Shown here piece by piece: positions 1 through 8,555 of a DNA stretch of 37,522 nucleotides. The translations under genes were made by a program, and so were the position numbers. The stretch lies in NCBI GenBank assembly GCA_023663865.1, contig JAMPGU010000022.1:1-37522 (forward strand), written 5' to 3'. Numbering within the stretch: the stretch's first letter is position 1; each line of letters opens with the position of its first letter. A model generated the notes under the pieces. That model was not told the DNA's origin. It saw only the letters and a list, made by a program, of their open reading frames with translations, and did not search any database. Source of the stretch: Clostridium sp. Its GTDB lineage: Bacteria; Bacillota; Clostridia; Oscillospirales; Acutalibacteraceae.

Positions 1-1328
1 TCTGAAAATTTAACGATTATAAATTTATAAACTATTACTATTGCAAAAATAACTGCCATGAAAACCAAAACGATTTTGATAAACATTTTTACATAGGCCA
101 TTTTTGAAATAGGATGATGAATGATTGTAATGTAATTATTTGATACTGACTCGATATAGTCATTGTCTGTCTGGATAGCCAAATCAGACACCTTGCCGAT
201 ATAGCTGCTGATTTCACTAATCATAGCCTCGGCATTTTTTACAGCATCCTGCGACGCTGAAGGAGCATTTGAATATTTGTCAACAAGATACTGGAAGGAG
301 TCAATCTTCTTTGCCAAATCTGCAGCCTTCAAGCCGTCGCTGTAAGAATCATTGACCACCAGGTCAAGACCGGTTTTTGTTCTGCCCATATAATACTCAT
401 TATCCGTATCAATAGACGGCACAAATGCAACACCTGTAATATGAGAATTATAGATATCCATTGTATCCTTGGCAATATTTGAACCATCATTTGATTTATT
501 AAAAAGCAGAGCTCTCTTTTCAATATTGTAATTCTGCTTTCTTATGAATGCCGGCTTATCCTCGGAAATACCGTTTTGCGTAATATAAGCCTCCAGCTTT
601 TCAAGATTGACATCCCTGATATTCAGCAGCATTGAAACCAAGTTGCTGTAGGAATAGCCTGTACTCTTTGAACGGAAGGTATTGCTCTCCGAGCTGTATT
701 TATCCAGATATCTCAGCATAGCCGTAACCTTGTCTGACATAATCTGACACTGCTCGCCGTAATCATATTTTTCGAGATTGTCCTCAATATCATAATCAAG
801 GATTGTATTTTTTTCAGAATAGTTTACGGCAAAGTAATCCTTGTATGCGTTTGCAAGTGCATTCAGCAGGGCGTATGTATTACCGCGCTCCAGCTTTCTG
901 CCCTGGTCGTAATAGATAACAAATTCAGAAGGACAATATGTATAGCTTGTATTGTTTGCAACTGCACTCTTTACCTTATCAATGGACGACATAGGAACCT
1001 TGGCATCAATTGTAATTCTGTCCTTTATATCCTCAACGGAAAGCGAATCGTCACCAAGATAGTTTAATGCGTTTTGCAGCACCTCGTCGGATTTAAGCTC
1101 AGCAATATTAAACCTGCCGCCGGTTGGGGTAAGTCCCTTTCTTGCATTGGCGTAATTCAGCGTTAATGTTATATAATTCGTATGTGAAACCTTGATATAA
1201 CCATAAACAGCAATCGGTGCCGAACAGGCAAGTGATAACACAAGCAAGATTATAATATTTTTTTTGCTGATTTCTTTAAGTCTCTTTCTCAGCTTAAAGG
1301 TCAGCTTTGCAAAAAAACTTCTAAGCAT
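1..1328 (-). CDS. Wzz-like polysaccharide chain-length/co-polymerase protein, partial (C-terminus beyond window)
   Basis: An open frame runs without a stop from the ATG at 1328 to the window edge, about 442 residues, so the protein is incomplete at its C-terminus. It begins with a basic cytoplasmic segment and a membrane segment (about residues 25-45), followed by some 370 residues of hydrophilic, helical extracytoplasmic domain. A second hydrophobic segment (about 415-437) ends near the edge. Two membrane helices around a large external domain is the Wzz/CpsC polysaccharide co-polymerase layout, which sets chain length in Wzy-dependent assembly. The start codon overlaps the 3' end of the Wzy-like gene by 8 bases, so the two are translationally coupled. 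No Walker motif is visible, so a fused tyrosine kinase cannot be judged. The family call rests on topology and context, not on a diagnostic motif. Confidence 0.66.
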   Translation of the reverse strand, partial: MLRSFFAKLTFKLRKRLKEISKKNIIILLVLSLACSAPIAVYGYIKVSHTNYITLTLNYANARKGLTPTGGRFNIAELKSDEVLQNALNYLGDDSLSVEDIKDRITIDAKVPMSSIDKVKSAVANNTSYTYCPSEFVIYYDQGRKLERGNTYALLNALANAYKDYFAVNYSEKNTILDYDIEDNLEKYDYGEQCQIMSDKVTAMLRYLDKYSSESNTFRSKSTGYSYSNLVSMLLNIRDVNLEKLEAYITQNGISEDKPAFIRKQNYNIEKRALLFNKSNDGSNIAKDTMDIYNSHITGVAFVPSIDTDNEYYMGRTKTGLDLVVNDSYSDGLKAADLAKKIDSFQYLVDKYSNAPSASQDAVKNAEAMISEISSYIGKVSDLAIQTDNDYIESVSNNYITIIHHPISKMAYVKMFIKIVLVFMAVIFAIVIVYKFIIVKFS

Positions 1329-2547
1329 CTTCATTATCCTTTCTCAAAACATTAACATTATTATCGTTTTCAAAGCACATTGCGCACATCATTAAAACAT
1401 TTATATATGGCTTCAGCACATACATTGTCAGCGACATTGAAAAGCCGAAAATGGCAACCATTGCAGCCGCGTAAAACGGATTTTTCTTTATATTTCTGCC
1501 GATACATACTGCATATGTTGCTACGTAAAAGGCCAAACCGAATATACCCTGATCAAAAAAGGTCTGAATAAACTGATTGTGGCAAACGTAGTTTGATACC
1601 CTTGCGGTACTGGGGAAAATAGAGTACGTTGACAAAAGTCCTGAACCAAACATAATTCTTGAAGGCTTTTCAAAGGTATAGCTTAGGGAGAACTTCCATA
1701 TATCAACTCTGCCGGTACCGCCGGTTTCGACAACGCTTTCAACAGTAAATCGCTGCTGCACATCCTCGGGAAGCAGTGGGAAGAACACCAGCACAACCAC
1801 AACTGCAACAATGACAACCGCCGCCATAATACCGATTTTTGATTTCATTGATTTTGCACCAAACAAGATGCAGGCAAATATTCCGCAGACAATACCAATC
1901 AAGCCGCCTCGTGATCCAAGCTTCAGTACAGAATACAGTATCGCCACGATTAAACCTGCATACAAGGGCGTCAGCTTGCTCTTTTCCAGTATTCGCTTTA
2001 TGGCTACAACGAGGGGCATTGTAAAGTACATCGGATACTGGTTAACGTCCTCCTCGAAGCCTAATATGTAAATCTGAATTCTGTTTTCATACTGGTTGAT
2101 TGTTGTTGTACTGGTAATACAGACAACAGCGCAGATAATGCCGACAACAATCCAGATATTTTCAATCATTTTCTGCTCTTCTTTATTATACACACGCATA
2201 GAAATCAGCAAAAGCACAAAAAAGGCCTGCACCATATCGCTGGTTGTAACCTTTGCCTCTGCGCCTCTAAACAGCAAAAGCTGTGCAAAGCAAAGGATGA
2301 TGTATGCGCCATATACGAAATGAACTGAATTTGCCTGCAGTGTTTTTGTTTTGCCCAGAAAAAGCTTGACGCCAAGCACCGCTACAACCGGCATGGTTAT
2401 TACCTTGAGCAAGGAGCCAAACGGTGTTTGCACAACTGTAAATGGCATACACAGAAAGTACAGGCAAGTAACCCAGCAGTCAATACTGATTTTTGATAAA
2501 AAGGCTTTCAGGTCTGCTGCAAGCCCTTTTACGGATATCTTTTGCAT
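1321..2547 (-). CDS. O-antigen ligase/Wzy-like polysaccharide polymerase
   Basis: A 408-residue integral membrane protein with about 10-12 hydrophobic segments. A short loop carrying LGSRGG in the middle is followed by an external loop and more membrane helices, the pattern of the Wzy_C/O-antigen-ligase superfamily. These enzymes join or polymerise lipid-linked glycan repeat units on the outer face of the membrane. It lies between a GT2 enzyme (15-base gap, ribosome site AGAGG ahead of the ATG) and a Wzz-like protein whose start it overlaps. That position favours a Wzy polymerase over a ligase. Sequence in this family is poorly conserved, so polymerase and ligase cannot be separated from sequence alone. 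Confidence 0.75.
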   Translation of the reverse strand: MQKISVKGLAADLKAFLSKISIDCWVTCLYFLCMPFTVVQTPFGSLLKVITMPVVAVLGVKLFLGKTKTLQANSVHFVYGAYIILCFAQLLLFRGAEAKVTTSDMVQAFFVLLLISMRVYNKEEQKMIENIWIVVGIICAVVCITSTTTINQYENRIQIYILGFEEDVNQYPMYFTMPLVVAIKRILEKSKLTPLYAGLIVAILYSVLKLGSRGGLIGIVCGIFACILFGAKSMKSKIGIMAAVVIVAVVVVLVFFPLLPEDVQQRFTVESVVETGGTGRVDIWKFSLSYTFEKPSRIMFGSGLLSTYSIFPSTARVSNYVCHNQFIQTFFDQGIFGLAFYVATYAVCIGRNIKKNPFYAAAMVAIFGFSMSLTMYVLKPYINVLMMCAMCFENDNNVNVLRKDNEDA

Positions 2548-2562
2548 TCACATTCCTCTCCG

Positions 2563-3384
2563 TTAATGTGTGTTATATACTAATCTTTTAAGCTTATTGA
2601 AGGTTAATATCAGCGGTCTGAGCCATACACGGATATGCCAAAGCGGGGTATTCATATTCCACTGCTTGAGATGCTTTGCCATTTGATGTGAAAAGATTAA
2701 ATTGCATCTGTATTTCTCGGCAATCCGCAGTCCTGAGCCTGTCAGGCTGCCCGTTCCCTGATAATAATTATAAAACGCATAGGGTGCTACATAAACACTT
2801 TTTGCTCTTGTATATACTTCAACCTCAAACACGGCATCCTCGGCGGTATGCATATCAAGACGAAACTGCAAGCCCTCCAGCAATTCTCTTTTAAACAGAG
2901 ACATACACACCGTGTTCATCATAATACCATTAATGAAATATGGATATATGTATTTATGAAACTCATCTTTCTTAAAGAAGCCTTTTTTCTTAAAATCGTA
3001 CACACAGGGCTTCTCCTCACCATTTTCATAAGTGTATTTATGGGTGCATCTTACAATATCGGCACCTGTTTTTTCCTGCTCTGAAAGAAGTTTATCAATA
3101 GCACCACTATCCATATAATCATCTGCATCCATAAACATAACAAAGGGTGCTGCGGCTTCTTTCAGTCCAATATTACGGGCATTGGAAACACCTTGGTTTT
3201 CAACCGTAATATATTTTATCCTATCGCCATAGGCTTTAAGTATTTGCTCTGTATTATCGCTTGAGCCGTCATTGACAACAATAATCTCAAGCGGGGATTT
3301 ATTCGTATCTAAAACGGAATTGATACATCTCTCAATCGTATCGGCACTATTGTAAGACGGAATGATAACTGATACCTTTTTCAT
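2563..3384 (-). CDS. Glycosyltransferase family 2
   Basis: A 273-residue GT-A fold glycosyltransferase that transfers a sugar from a nucleotide-sugar to the growing lipid-linked oligosaccharide at the cytoplasmic face. The N-terminus KVSVIIPSYNSADTI, the EIIVVNDGSSDNT segment, NQGVSNARNIG and the metal-binding DADD near residue 90 are classical GT2 motifs. The C-terminal third is helical with aromatic residues and no clear membrane anchor. The ATG at 3384 was chosen because it begins directly with the conserved strand; a TTG at 3399 would add five residues. Either way the start lies inside the 3' end of the upstream phosphotransferase gene, so the genes are co-transcribed. Donor and acceptor sugars cannot be predicted. 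Confidence 0.88.
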   Translation of the reverse strand: MKKVSVIIPSYNSADTIERCINSVLDTNKSPLEIIVVNDGSSDNTEQILKAYGDRIKYITVENQGVSNARNIGLKEAAAPFVMFMDADDYMDSGAIDKLLSEQEKTGADIVRCTHKYTYENGEEKPCVYDFKKKGFFKKDEFHKYIYPYFINGIMMNTVCMSLFKRELLEGLQFRLDMHTAEDAVFEVEVYTRAKSVYVAPYAFYNYYQGTGSLTGSGLRIAEKYRCNLIFSHQMAKHLKQWNMNTPLWHIRVWLRPLILTFNKLKRLVYNTH

Positions 3385-4789
3385 CTTCTGCTTCTTCAAT
3401 TTCCTTAAATGATATTTTGTATCTCTCTAATTCTTTTTCAGGGATATTGAGGCTTTCCTCCATTTCAATATCAACACCGGTTGCACCATCGTGCACAAAC
3501 ACCTGTCTTACTGTCATAAGCATCAGCTTAATATCGAAATACAAGGAATAGTTTGACATATAAATGAGATCCATAATAATTCTGTCGGATGCTCTGGAGC
3601 TGTAATAGCCATACACATGGGAATAGCCTGTTATGCCTGCCTTTTCAAGGTAGCGAAGCTCATAGTCAACAACCTGCTCACAAAATGCATCGGCAAAAAT
3701 CGGACGCTCGGGTCTTGGTCCTACAAGAGACATATCCCCCTTAATCACATTAATCAGCTGTGGAATCTCATCAAGGTGTGTTTTTCTGAGAATACTGCCC
3801 ACACGGGTAATTCTTGCGTCATTCTTTGTCTGAAGCTGTGCACCGTTCTTTTCCGCATCCACAACCATTGTACGGAATTTATAAATATTGAAAATTCTTT
3901 TGTTTATTGTATATCTCTCCTGCTGATAGAACACAGGACCCGGGGAGTCAAGCTTTACAAGGATTGCAATAATCAGCATCAGCGGTGAAGCTGCCACAAG
4001 GAGTATCAGCGATACAACTAAGTCGAAAATCCTTTTCATAATTCGCTGCCTTTTGTTCAGTCCGAGGAGCGGCAGCTCAATAATCGGTGTATCAGTTGGA
4101 TTTCTCATTTTGCCGAGATAAAAGGCAGCATTGGACGCAATCGCCTCTCTTTGCATTCTTTTTCTCAAAAACATTGCCTTGTAGGAAATTTCCTTGGTAA
4201 GCTCGGGCGAAATGTGAGTGGAGGTAAAGATAACATCATACTGTGCAATCAGATGCTCCAGCAGATAATTCACCTCACGCTTATTACTTTCGTCCACCAG
4301 GCAATACCTTGTGCGTTCATTATGATCATCAGAATATTTCAGCTTTCTTGCAAGCCTGCTTGGAACATTGACAGAATCAATAATCAAAACGGAGCGTCTG
4401 TTTTTGTTCAGTATGGCGGAAACGATAACCCTCCACACAATGGCAAACAAGGAGCAAAAGACAAACATCATAATCGTGTATGCGGAATAAAAATATTTCA
4501 TTCCGGTAAACAGGCACACAAACGCCTTGGCAACAATAAGAATGGTGGAGGTAATCATAACAGAGGTTATGTTATTCGCCTTCGTGTCCTCAACATATGT
4601 ATAAAAATCATAAATATGATACAGAAAAATTGTTGCAGCCATATGCAGAATTGCAGTCATCCAGCCTGCCTGTGCCCACGTTGTAAAGGAAATAATATGA
4701 TTAACCACAAGATGTGACAGCAGAACAATCGCCGCGTCAACTAAAGCTATGTAAAAATTCAGTGTTTTACTTTTTGTGTACTGGTTCAT
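3347..4789 (-). CDS. Undecaprenyl-phosphate sugar phosphotransferase (priming enzyme, WcaJ/WbaP type)
   Basis: A 480-residue polyprenyl glycosylphosphotransferase that starts a polysaccharide repeat by moving a sugar phosphate from a nucleotide sugar onto undecaprenyl phosphate. The N-terminal 130 residues hold about four membrane helices, followed by a CoA-binding-like middle region. The C-terminal bacterial sugar transferase domain begins near KRIFDLVVSLILLVAASP with a membrane hairpin. It carries SPGPVFYQQER, FRTMV, RKTHLDEIPQLINVI and MSLVGPRPERP, the signatures of the catalytic domain. It is first in the operon, with a strong AGGAGGAG ribosome site before the ATG and an extended -10 promoter upstream. 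The sugar is unknown; WcaJ-like enzymes use Glc-1-P, WbaP-like Gal-1-P. Confidence 0.9.
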   Translation of the reverse strand: MNQYTKSKTLNFYIALVDAAIVLLSHLVVNHIISFTTWAQAGWMTAILHMAATIFLYHIYDFYTYVEDTKANNITSVMITSTILIVAKAFVCLFTGMKYFYSAYTIMMFVFCSLFAIVWRVIVSAILNKNRRSVLIIDSVNVPSRLARKLKYSDDHNERTRYCLVDESNKREVNYLLEHLIAQYDVIFTSTHISPELTKEISYKAMFLRKRMQREAIASNAAFYLGKMRNPTDTPIIELPLLGLNKRQRIMKRIFDLVVSLILLVAASPLMLIIAILVKLDSPGPVFYQQERYTINKRIFNIYKFRTMVVDAEKNGAQLQTKNDARITRVGSILRKTHLDEIPQLINVIKGDMSLVGPRPERPIFADAFCEQVVDYELRYLEKAGITGYSHVYGYYSSRASDRIIMDLIYMSNYSLYFDIKLMLMTVRQVFVHDGATGVDIEMEESLNIPEKELERYKISFKEIEEAEDEKGISYHSVLQ

Positions 4790-4859
4790 GTCTCCTCCTA
4801 CTATATAAAATAACTCAGTTTATATATTATAATTAAGTATATATTACGATAACTACAGT

Positions 4860-4888
4860 ATTATAACATATCATTTCAAACACATCAA
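4860..4888 (-). promoter_or_regulatory. Predicted sigma-A promoter of the polysaccharide operon
   Basis: On the minus strand TTGATG (4883-4888) and TATAAT (4860-4865) are separated by exactly 17 bases. TG sits one base before the -10 box, making an extended -10. The leader to the ATG at 4789 would be about 65 bases. The call rests on sequence match only. Confidence 0.6.
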
Positions 4889-4979
4889 TTTCATTTTCCT
4901 AAATTTATATAAATTATACAATTATTGTAGACTTTTTGATTGTATATTGTTGATTTAAACCATTTTTTATAATAATAAG

Positions 4980-5005
4980 TCAATATAATGAATCCATTAT
5001 ATTGA
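4980..5005. repeat. 11-bp perfect inverted repeat upstream of the polysaccharide operon
   Basis: Two 11-base arms, TCAATATAATG and CATTATATTGA, are exact reverse complements around a 4-base spacer AATC. The site lies about 90 bases upstream of the predicted -35 box of the polysaccharide operon and just beyond the cdaR terminator. It could be a binding site for a dimeric regulator or a small AT-rich hairpin. The rest of the 329-base gap 4790-5118 holds the promoter, the terminator and AT-rich DNA with no credible gene. Confidence 0.45.
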
Positions 5006-5027
5006 GAATGAATGAAAAATATGAAGA

Positions 5028-5091
5028 ACTAAAAAAAGAAAACGCCGAAATAAAGGTTTTAATCTAATTTCAAAACCTTTATTTCGGCGTT
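5028..5091 (-). terminator. Strong rho-independent terminator after cdaR
   Basis: A perfect 20-base-pair stem (arms 5041-5060 and 5072-5091) with an 11-base loop lies 28 bases past the cdaR stop codon. On the minus strand it is followed within three bases by a run of seven T. It isolates the c-di-AMP operon from the polysaccharide operon. Confidence 0.9.
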
Positions 5092-5118
5092 TCAGCTCAA
5101 TATTTCGGAACTTTTTTC

Positions 5119-6399
5119 TTACTTAAATATTCTGATTTTTGCTGAATAGGTTCCGTAAATCCAGCAGGTATCATTATTTTCAATAGTCGCAGTTATTGTG
5201 CAGGTATTAACACCCTCGGTAAAGCTATCCTTAATTGAAGTCAAATCAACCATCAATCTTACATTGGAGGCATTGATCGTTTCCAAATCAGCCTCAGGTC
5301 CGACAGCTGTAACTGTATAGTCACTGAGGGATGCAACCTCTGCCTTATATCCTTCCGGAATATTGGATATATCCACATTGCTGCCATCCACATTAAATAC
5401 AGCTGTTTCATATGTGGATGGAACAGTAACAGTAACATCAATATTACTGATATTATCCAAAATCGCAAAGCTCTCTAAGCCTGAAGTACTGAAGCTGAAC
5501 TTATTTTCACCAACAGTCAAGCTGGAAAAATCAATATTACCGATATTGGCAGCCTTGATATCAGCCTCTTCAAGAACACCGGCATTCACCTTGTTTACAC
5601 TATATGAAATATTAAAGGCCGAAGCATCGACCCTGGTAGGCTTGCCTATAAAGCTGGAGGTAACATCCAGCACAGTACGCTTCAAAACAGGAACCGTGAG
5701 GGTAATATTTTCATTTTTAGACAGCAATTGAACATAATCTACTGCATTCCCCTTTGCATCAACAGCAACAGGAGTAAGCTCTACTGTCTGCGTTTTCGTC
5801 AGCTTTTCATCAAAATCTACATTCGCTGTAACACGTTCCACCTGTGAAACATAGGATTTCGGACCGGAAACCGTTACGCTGTTTTCGCTGAGCAGGACCT
5901 CCCCCATAACATAACCATCTTCCACAAATTCTTGATCTGCATAATTAATTCCGATATCCATAACAACCTCATCCTCAACATCGAAATATGCCTTATATGT
6001 GGTTGGATAATAGCTGACTACTTCAAAGTCTGCATTCTCTGCTGTATCAACCTTGACAGGCACTTCTATGTTGCCCTTTGTAGTTACGGTATTGGTCTGC
6101 AGGGATACCTTAATATCGGCAGATGTAATATCCTTTGCCAAATATTTTTTGCAGCTTACGGTTACATCAACATTTATCGTTTCCTCACCAAAGCATTTAA
6201 TACCAAGCTGAGAGGCTGCTGAATCACTGAAATCAACAGTTAACGGAACTGAAATTGTCTTTGTTGTTTCAGGGGACAAATTCATTGAGGTTGCACACCA
6301 AATAACAATAGCTGCCAAAATGGAGATAATGATTAGGTACTTATCATTATAAATGAGCTTTCTGATTGAAAACTTAGATTTCTTTTTATTCTCAGCCAT
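5119..6399 (-). CDS. cdaR: YbbR-domain protein CdaR, regulator of diadenylate cyclase
   Basis: A 426-residue protein with a short basic cytoplasmic N-terminus, one membrane helix (about 20-38), and an extracytoplasmic region of repeated beta-rich YbbR domains of about 80-90 residues. Recurrent features are segments such as VPVKVDT, SGPKSYVSQV and VTAVGPEADLETI. In Firmicutes this protein binds and modulates the membrane diadenylate cyclase CdaA. The start codon shares one base with the cdaA stop (TAATG), giving translational coupling. The usual third gene, glmM, is not present; a strong terminator follows instead. Confidence 0.9.
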   Translation of the reverse strand: MAENKKKSKFSIRKLIYNDKYLIIISILAAIVIWCATSMNLSPETTKTISVPLTVDFSDSAASQLGIKCFGEETINVDVTVSCKKYLAKDITSADIKVSLQTNTVTTKGNIEVPVKVDTAENADFEVVSYYPTTYKAYFDVEDEVVMDIGINYADQEFVEDGYVMGEVLLSENSVTVSGPKSYVSQVERVTANVDFDEKLTKTQTVELTPVAVDAKGNAVDYVQLLSKNENITLTVPVLKRTVLDVTSSFIGKPTRVDASAFNISYSVNKVNAGVLEEADIKAANIGNIDFSSLTVGENKFSFSTSGLESFAILDNISNIDVTVTVPSTYETAVFNVDGSNVDISNIPEGYKAEVASLSDYTVTAVGPEADLETINASNVRLMVDLTSIKDSFTEGVNTCTITATIENNDTCWIYGTYSAKIRIFK

Positions 6400-7268
6400 T
6401 ATTTTTTCACCCTCCTGACTAATCTTGAAATTTTGCTGTCATCATTAGATGAGCCTGAGGGTATAAATTCTTCTCGCAACAAATCTCTTAAATCACCGTC
6501 GGAAATATCACGCTCCAGCATACCGCCTCGTGCAACGGATATCGCACCTGTTTCCTCGCTGACAATTACAACAATTGCATCGCTTTCCTCGCTCAAGCCA
6601 ATTGCCGCTCTGTGCCTTGTTCCAAGGGCAGAGGACACTGTTTTTTTCGTAAGAGGAAGGATACAGCCTGCCGCATTAATCTTTCCGTCCCTGATAACCA
6701 TTGCGCCGTCGTGGAGCGGTGATTTTGGAAAAAATATATTTTCAACAAGCTCCTTGGTAACCTTTGCATGAATTTCTGTTCCTGTAAAAATGACATCGCC
6801 AAGGATTGTATTATTTTCAAAGCAGATTAAAGCACCGATTTTTTGATCACTCATATCTGAGCAAGCCTTGCAGACAGCCTCAATGGAATCGTTAATCTCT
6901 GCAATTTCCACTGCAAGACCCGGATGAATGATTGATTTAATACTTTTTGAGGTAGCACCATGACCAACCTGTTCAAGTATATTACGTATTTCAGGTGCAA
7001 ACAAAATAACAAGAATAATAAAGATATTGGAAAAAATAGATTTAAAGATATAGCTGGAGGCTTCCATCCCGAGAAGATTAACAACACCGTAAACAACAGC
7101 AAGATAAATAAGACCCTTCGCCAGCTGAATTGCTCTGGACTCTCTTATAATCCGGATACAAATATAAATGACTCCGGCAACCAAAACAATATCCAAAAAA
7201 TCCGTTATTGAAAAAGTGGAAAATACACTTATTATCTTGTTAAACATATCAGAAATTGAATTTAACAT
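6399..7268 (-). CDS. cdaA: Membrane diadenylate cyclase CdaA
   Basis: A 289-residue enzyme that condenses two ATP into c-di-AMP, the second messenger controlling potassium, osmolytes and cell-wall balance in Gram-positive bacteria. Three membrane helices occupy about residues 22-90. The DAC domain follows, with the catalytic DGA at residues 187-189 (context PLHDGAMVI) and the RHR motif at 218-220 (context LGTRHRAAIG). The length matches the CdaA class rather than DisA or CdaS. The ribosome site AAGGAAG lies about 11 bases before the ATG. An imperfect hairpin sits in the upstream region at 7289-7323. Read with cdaR as a two-gene operon. Confidence 0.96.
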   Translation of the reverse strand: MLNSISDMFNKIISVFSTFSITDFLDIVLVAGVIYICIRIIRESRAIQLAKGLIYLAVVYGVVNLLGMEASSYIFKSIFSNIFIILVILFAPEIRNILEQVGHGATSKSIKSIIHPGLAVEIAEINDSIEAVCKACSDMSDQKIGALICFENNTILGDVIFTGTEIHAKVTKELVENIFFPKSPLHDGAMVIRDGKINAAGCILPLTKKTVSSALGTRHRAAIGLSEESDAIVVIVSEETGAISVARGGMLERDISDGDLRDLLREEFIPSGSSNDDSKISRLVRRVKK

Positions 7269-7288
7269 AACAATAAAACTTCCTTAAC

Positions 7289-7323
7289 GATTTAAAACGG
7301 TAATAATCCTATTACTGTTTAAA
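7289..7323. repeat. Imperfect inverted repeat in the cdaA leader
   Basis: Arms of about 14-15 bases (TTTAAAACGGTAATA and TATTACTGTTTAAA) pair around ATCC with one bulged A and one G-T pair. The element ends 21 bases before the cdaA ATG. It could be a weak terminator or attenuator from the upstream gene, or an operator; there is no long T-run to decide. Confidence 0.4.
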
Positions 7324-7424
7324 ACACAAAATTTAATCTAAATAAATCCCCATACATATTCGTGAAAAAGGATTTAAAATATAACAATATATTAACACAT
7401 AAAAGAAAAGAAATAAAGTACATA

Positions 7425-8555
7425 TCAAAGTTTTTTCAAAGTATTAATAAAAATTTCACATTGTCTCATATTCGTAAATACAGACGGACTGACCCTGACT
7501 GTTCCGCGGTCAATGGTTTTAAAGGTTTTGTGTGCCAGCGGAGCGCAGTGCAGTCCTGCTCGGACAGCAATTGATTTTTCAGCAAGAAGTGCAGCAGTCC
7601 TTTCAGAAGAATAGTCCTTATAATTAAAAGATAATATAGGAGCAGTATCAAACTGATTGGGTGACGGTGTATACAAAGTAACATCAGGCATTTTTGAAAG
7701 TGCATTATATATCATTGCTACTATGTCGTGTTCGTGGGCATATATAGCATCTATGCCCTTTCTGTTTACAAAATTTATACCTGCACCCAAGCCGATAATA
7801 CCGCTGTTATTCAGTGTACCTGATTCAAATCTATCCGGCATAAAATCAGGCTGTTCAAGCTGCAAAGAGGACGAACCCGTCCCCCCTTCTATAATCGTGT
7901 TCAGTTTAACACCCTCTGCTGCCGCCATAAAGCCTGTTCCCATAGGACCGTATAAGCCCTTATGACCTGCAGAGCAGTACACATCCACATTGGCATCCAT
8001 ACAATTTATTTTGAGGACTCCTGCGCCCTGTGCGCCGTCAACAACAAACAGTATGCCATTCTCTTTGGCAAGCGCACCGATTTCATAAACAGGCATAACA
8101 CAGCCAAATACATTCGATGCCTGTGTACATACAATCAATCTGGTATTAGGTTTTATCAAACCTTTAATATTATTTATTATTTTATCCTTATCATAGCTGT
8201 ATTCAAAAACATCATAGGTTATAAAATTTTTTAAGGCTAAGGACTCCACAGGTCTTGCTACTGCATTATGCTCCATATCAGAAATAATGACATGATCGCC
8301 TTTTTTTACTGCACCCTTAATTGCCATATTCAGTGCCAAAGTACAATTCGGGGTAAACGCAATATTCTGCGGCTGAAAGCCAATCAGCTCAGCCACCTTT
8401 TCTCTGACAGAAAAAATTTGAGCAGCCGTATCGACAGAGGCTCTATAGCCCCCTCTCCCACTGTTAAAGCTGAATTTATGCATAGCTAGATTAACCGACT
8501 CAATAACACTCCTTGGCTTGGGATTTGTGGTGGCACTGTTGTCCATATATATCAT
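7425..8555 (-). CDS. NifS-like cysteine desulfurase family protein (class V aminotransferase)
   Basis: A 376-residue PLP enzyme of the NifS/SufS superfamily, expected to take sulfur or selenium from cysteine or selenocysteine. It shows the N-terminal YMDNSATT, the SDMEHNAVARP histidine segment and VDGAQGAG with the PLP-ring aspartate. The Schiff-base lysine is K199 in SAGHKGLYGPMG. The catalytic cysteine is probably C337 in RAGLHCAPLAH. These features resemble the family named after Enterococcus EF2568, seen in selenium- and molybdenum-hydroxylase gene sets. The start overlaps the end of the DUF3343 gene by four bases, which implies a joint function. No SelD, IscU or SufU lies in the window, so the sulfur or selenium acceptor is unknown. 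Confidence 0.88.
   Translation of the reverse strand: MIYMDNSATTNPKPRSVIESVNLAMHKFSFNSGRGGYRASVDTAAQIFSVREKVAELIGFQPQNIAFTPNCTLALNMAIKGAVKKGDHVIISDMEHNAVARPVESLALKNFITYDVFEYSYDKDKIINNIKGLIKPNTRLIVCTQASNVFGCVMPVYEIGALAKENGILFVVDGAQGAGVLKINCMDANVDVYCSAGHKGLYGPMGTGFMAAAEGVKLNTIIEGGTGSSSLQLEQPDFMPDRFESGTLNNSGIIGLGAGINFVNRKGIDAIYAHEHDIVAMIYNALSKMPDVTLYTPSPNQFDTAPILSFNYKDYSSERTAALLAEKSIAVRAGLHCAPLAHKTFKTIDRGTVRVSPSVFTNMRQCEIFINTLKKL

Noticed and set aside
4151..4717. A 188-codon plus-strand open frame opposite the priming phosphotransferase.
   Set aside because: It is a shadow of a well-supported gene with an implausible His/Asn/Cys-rich product.
5008..5067. A 19-codon plus-strand frame beginning MNEKYEELKKEN.
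   Set aside because: It has no ribosome site at a good distance, ends inside the terminator stem of the opposite strand, and is A-rich DNA that reads as Lys/Glu by composition.
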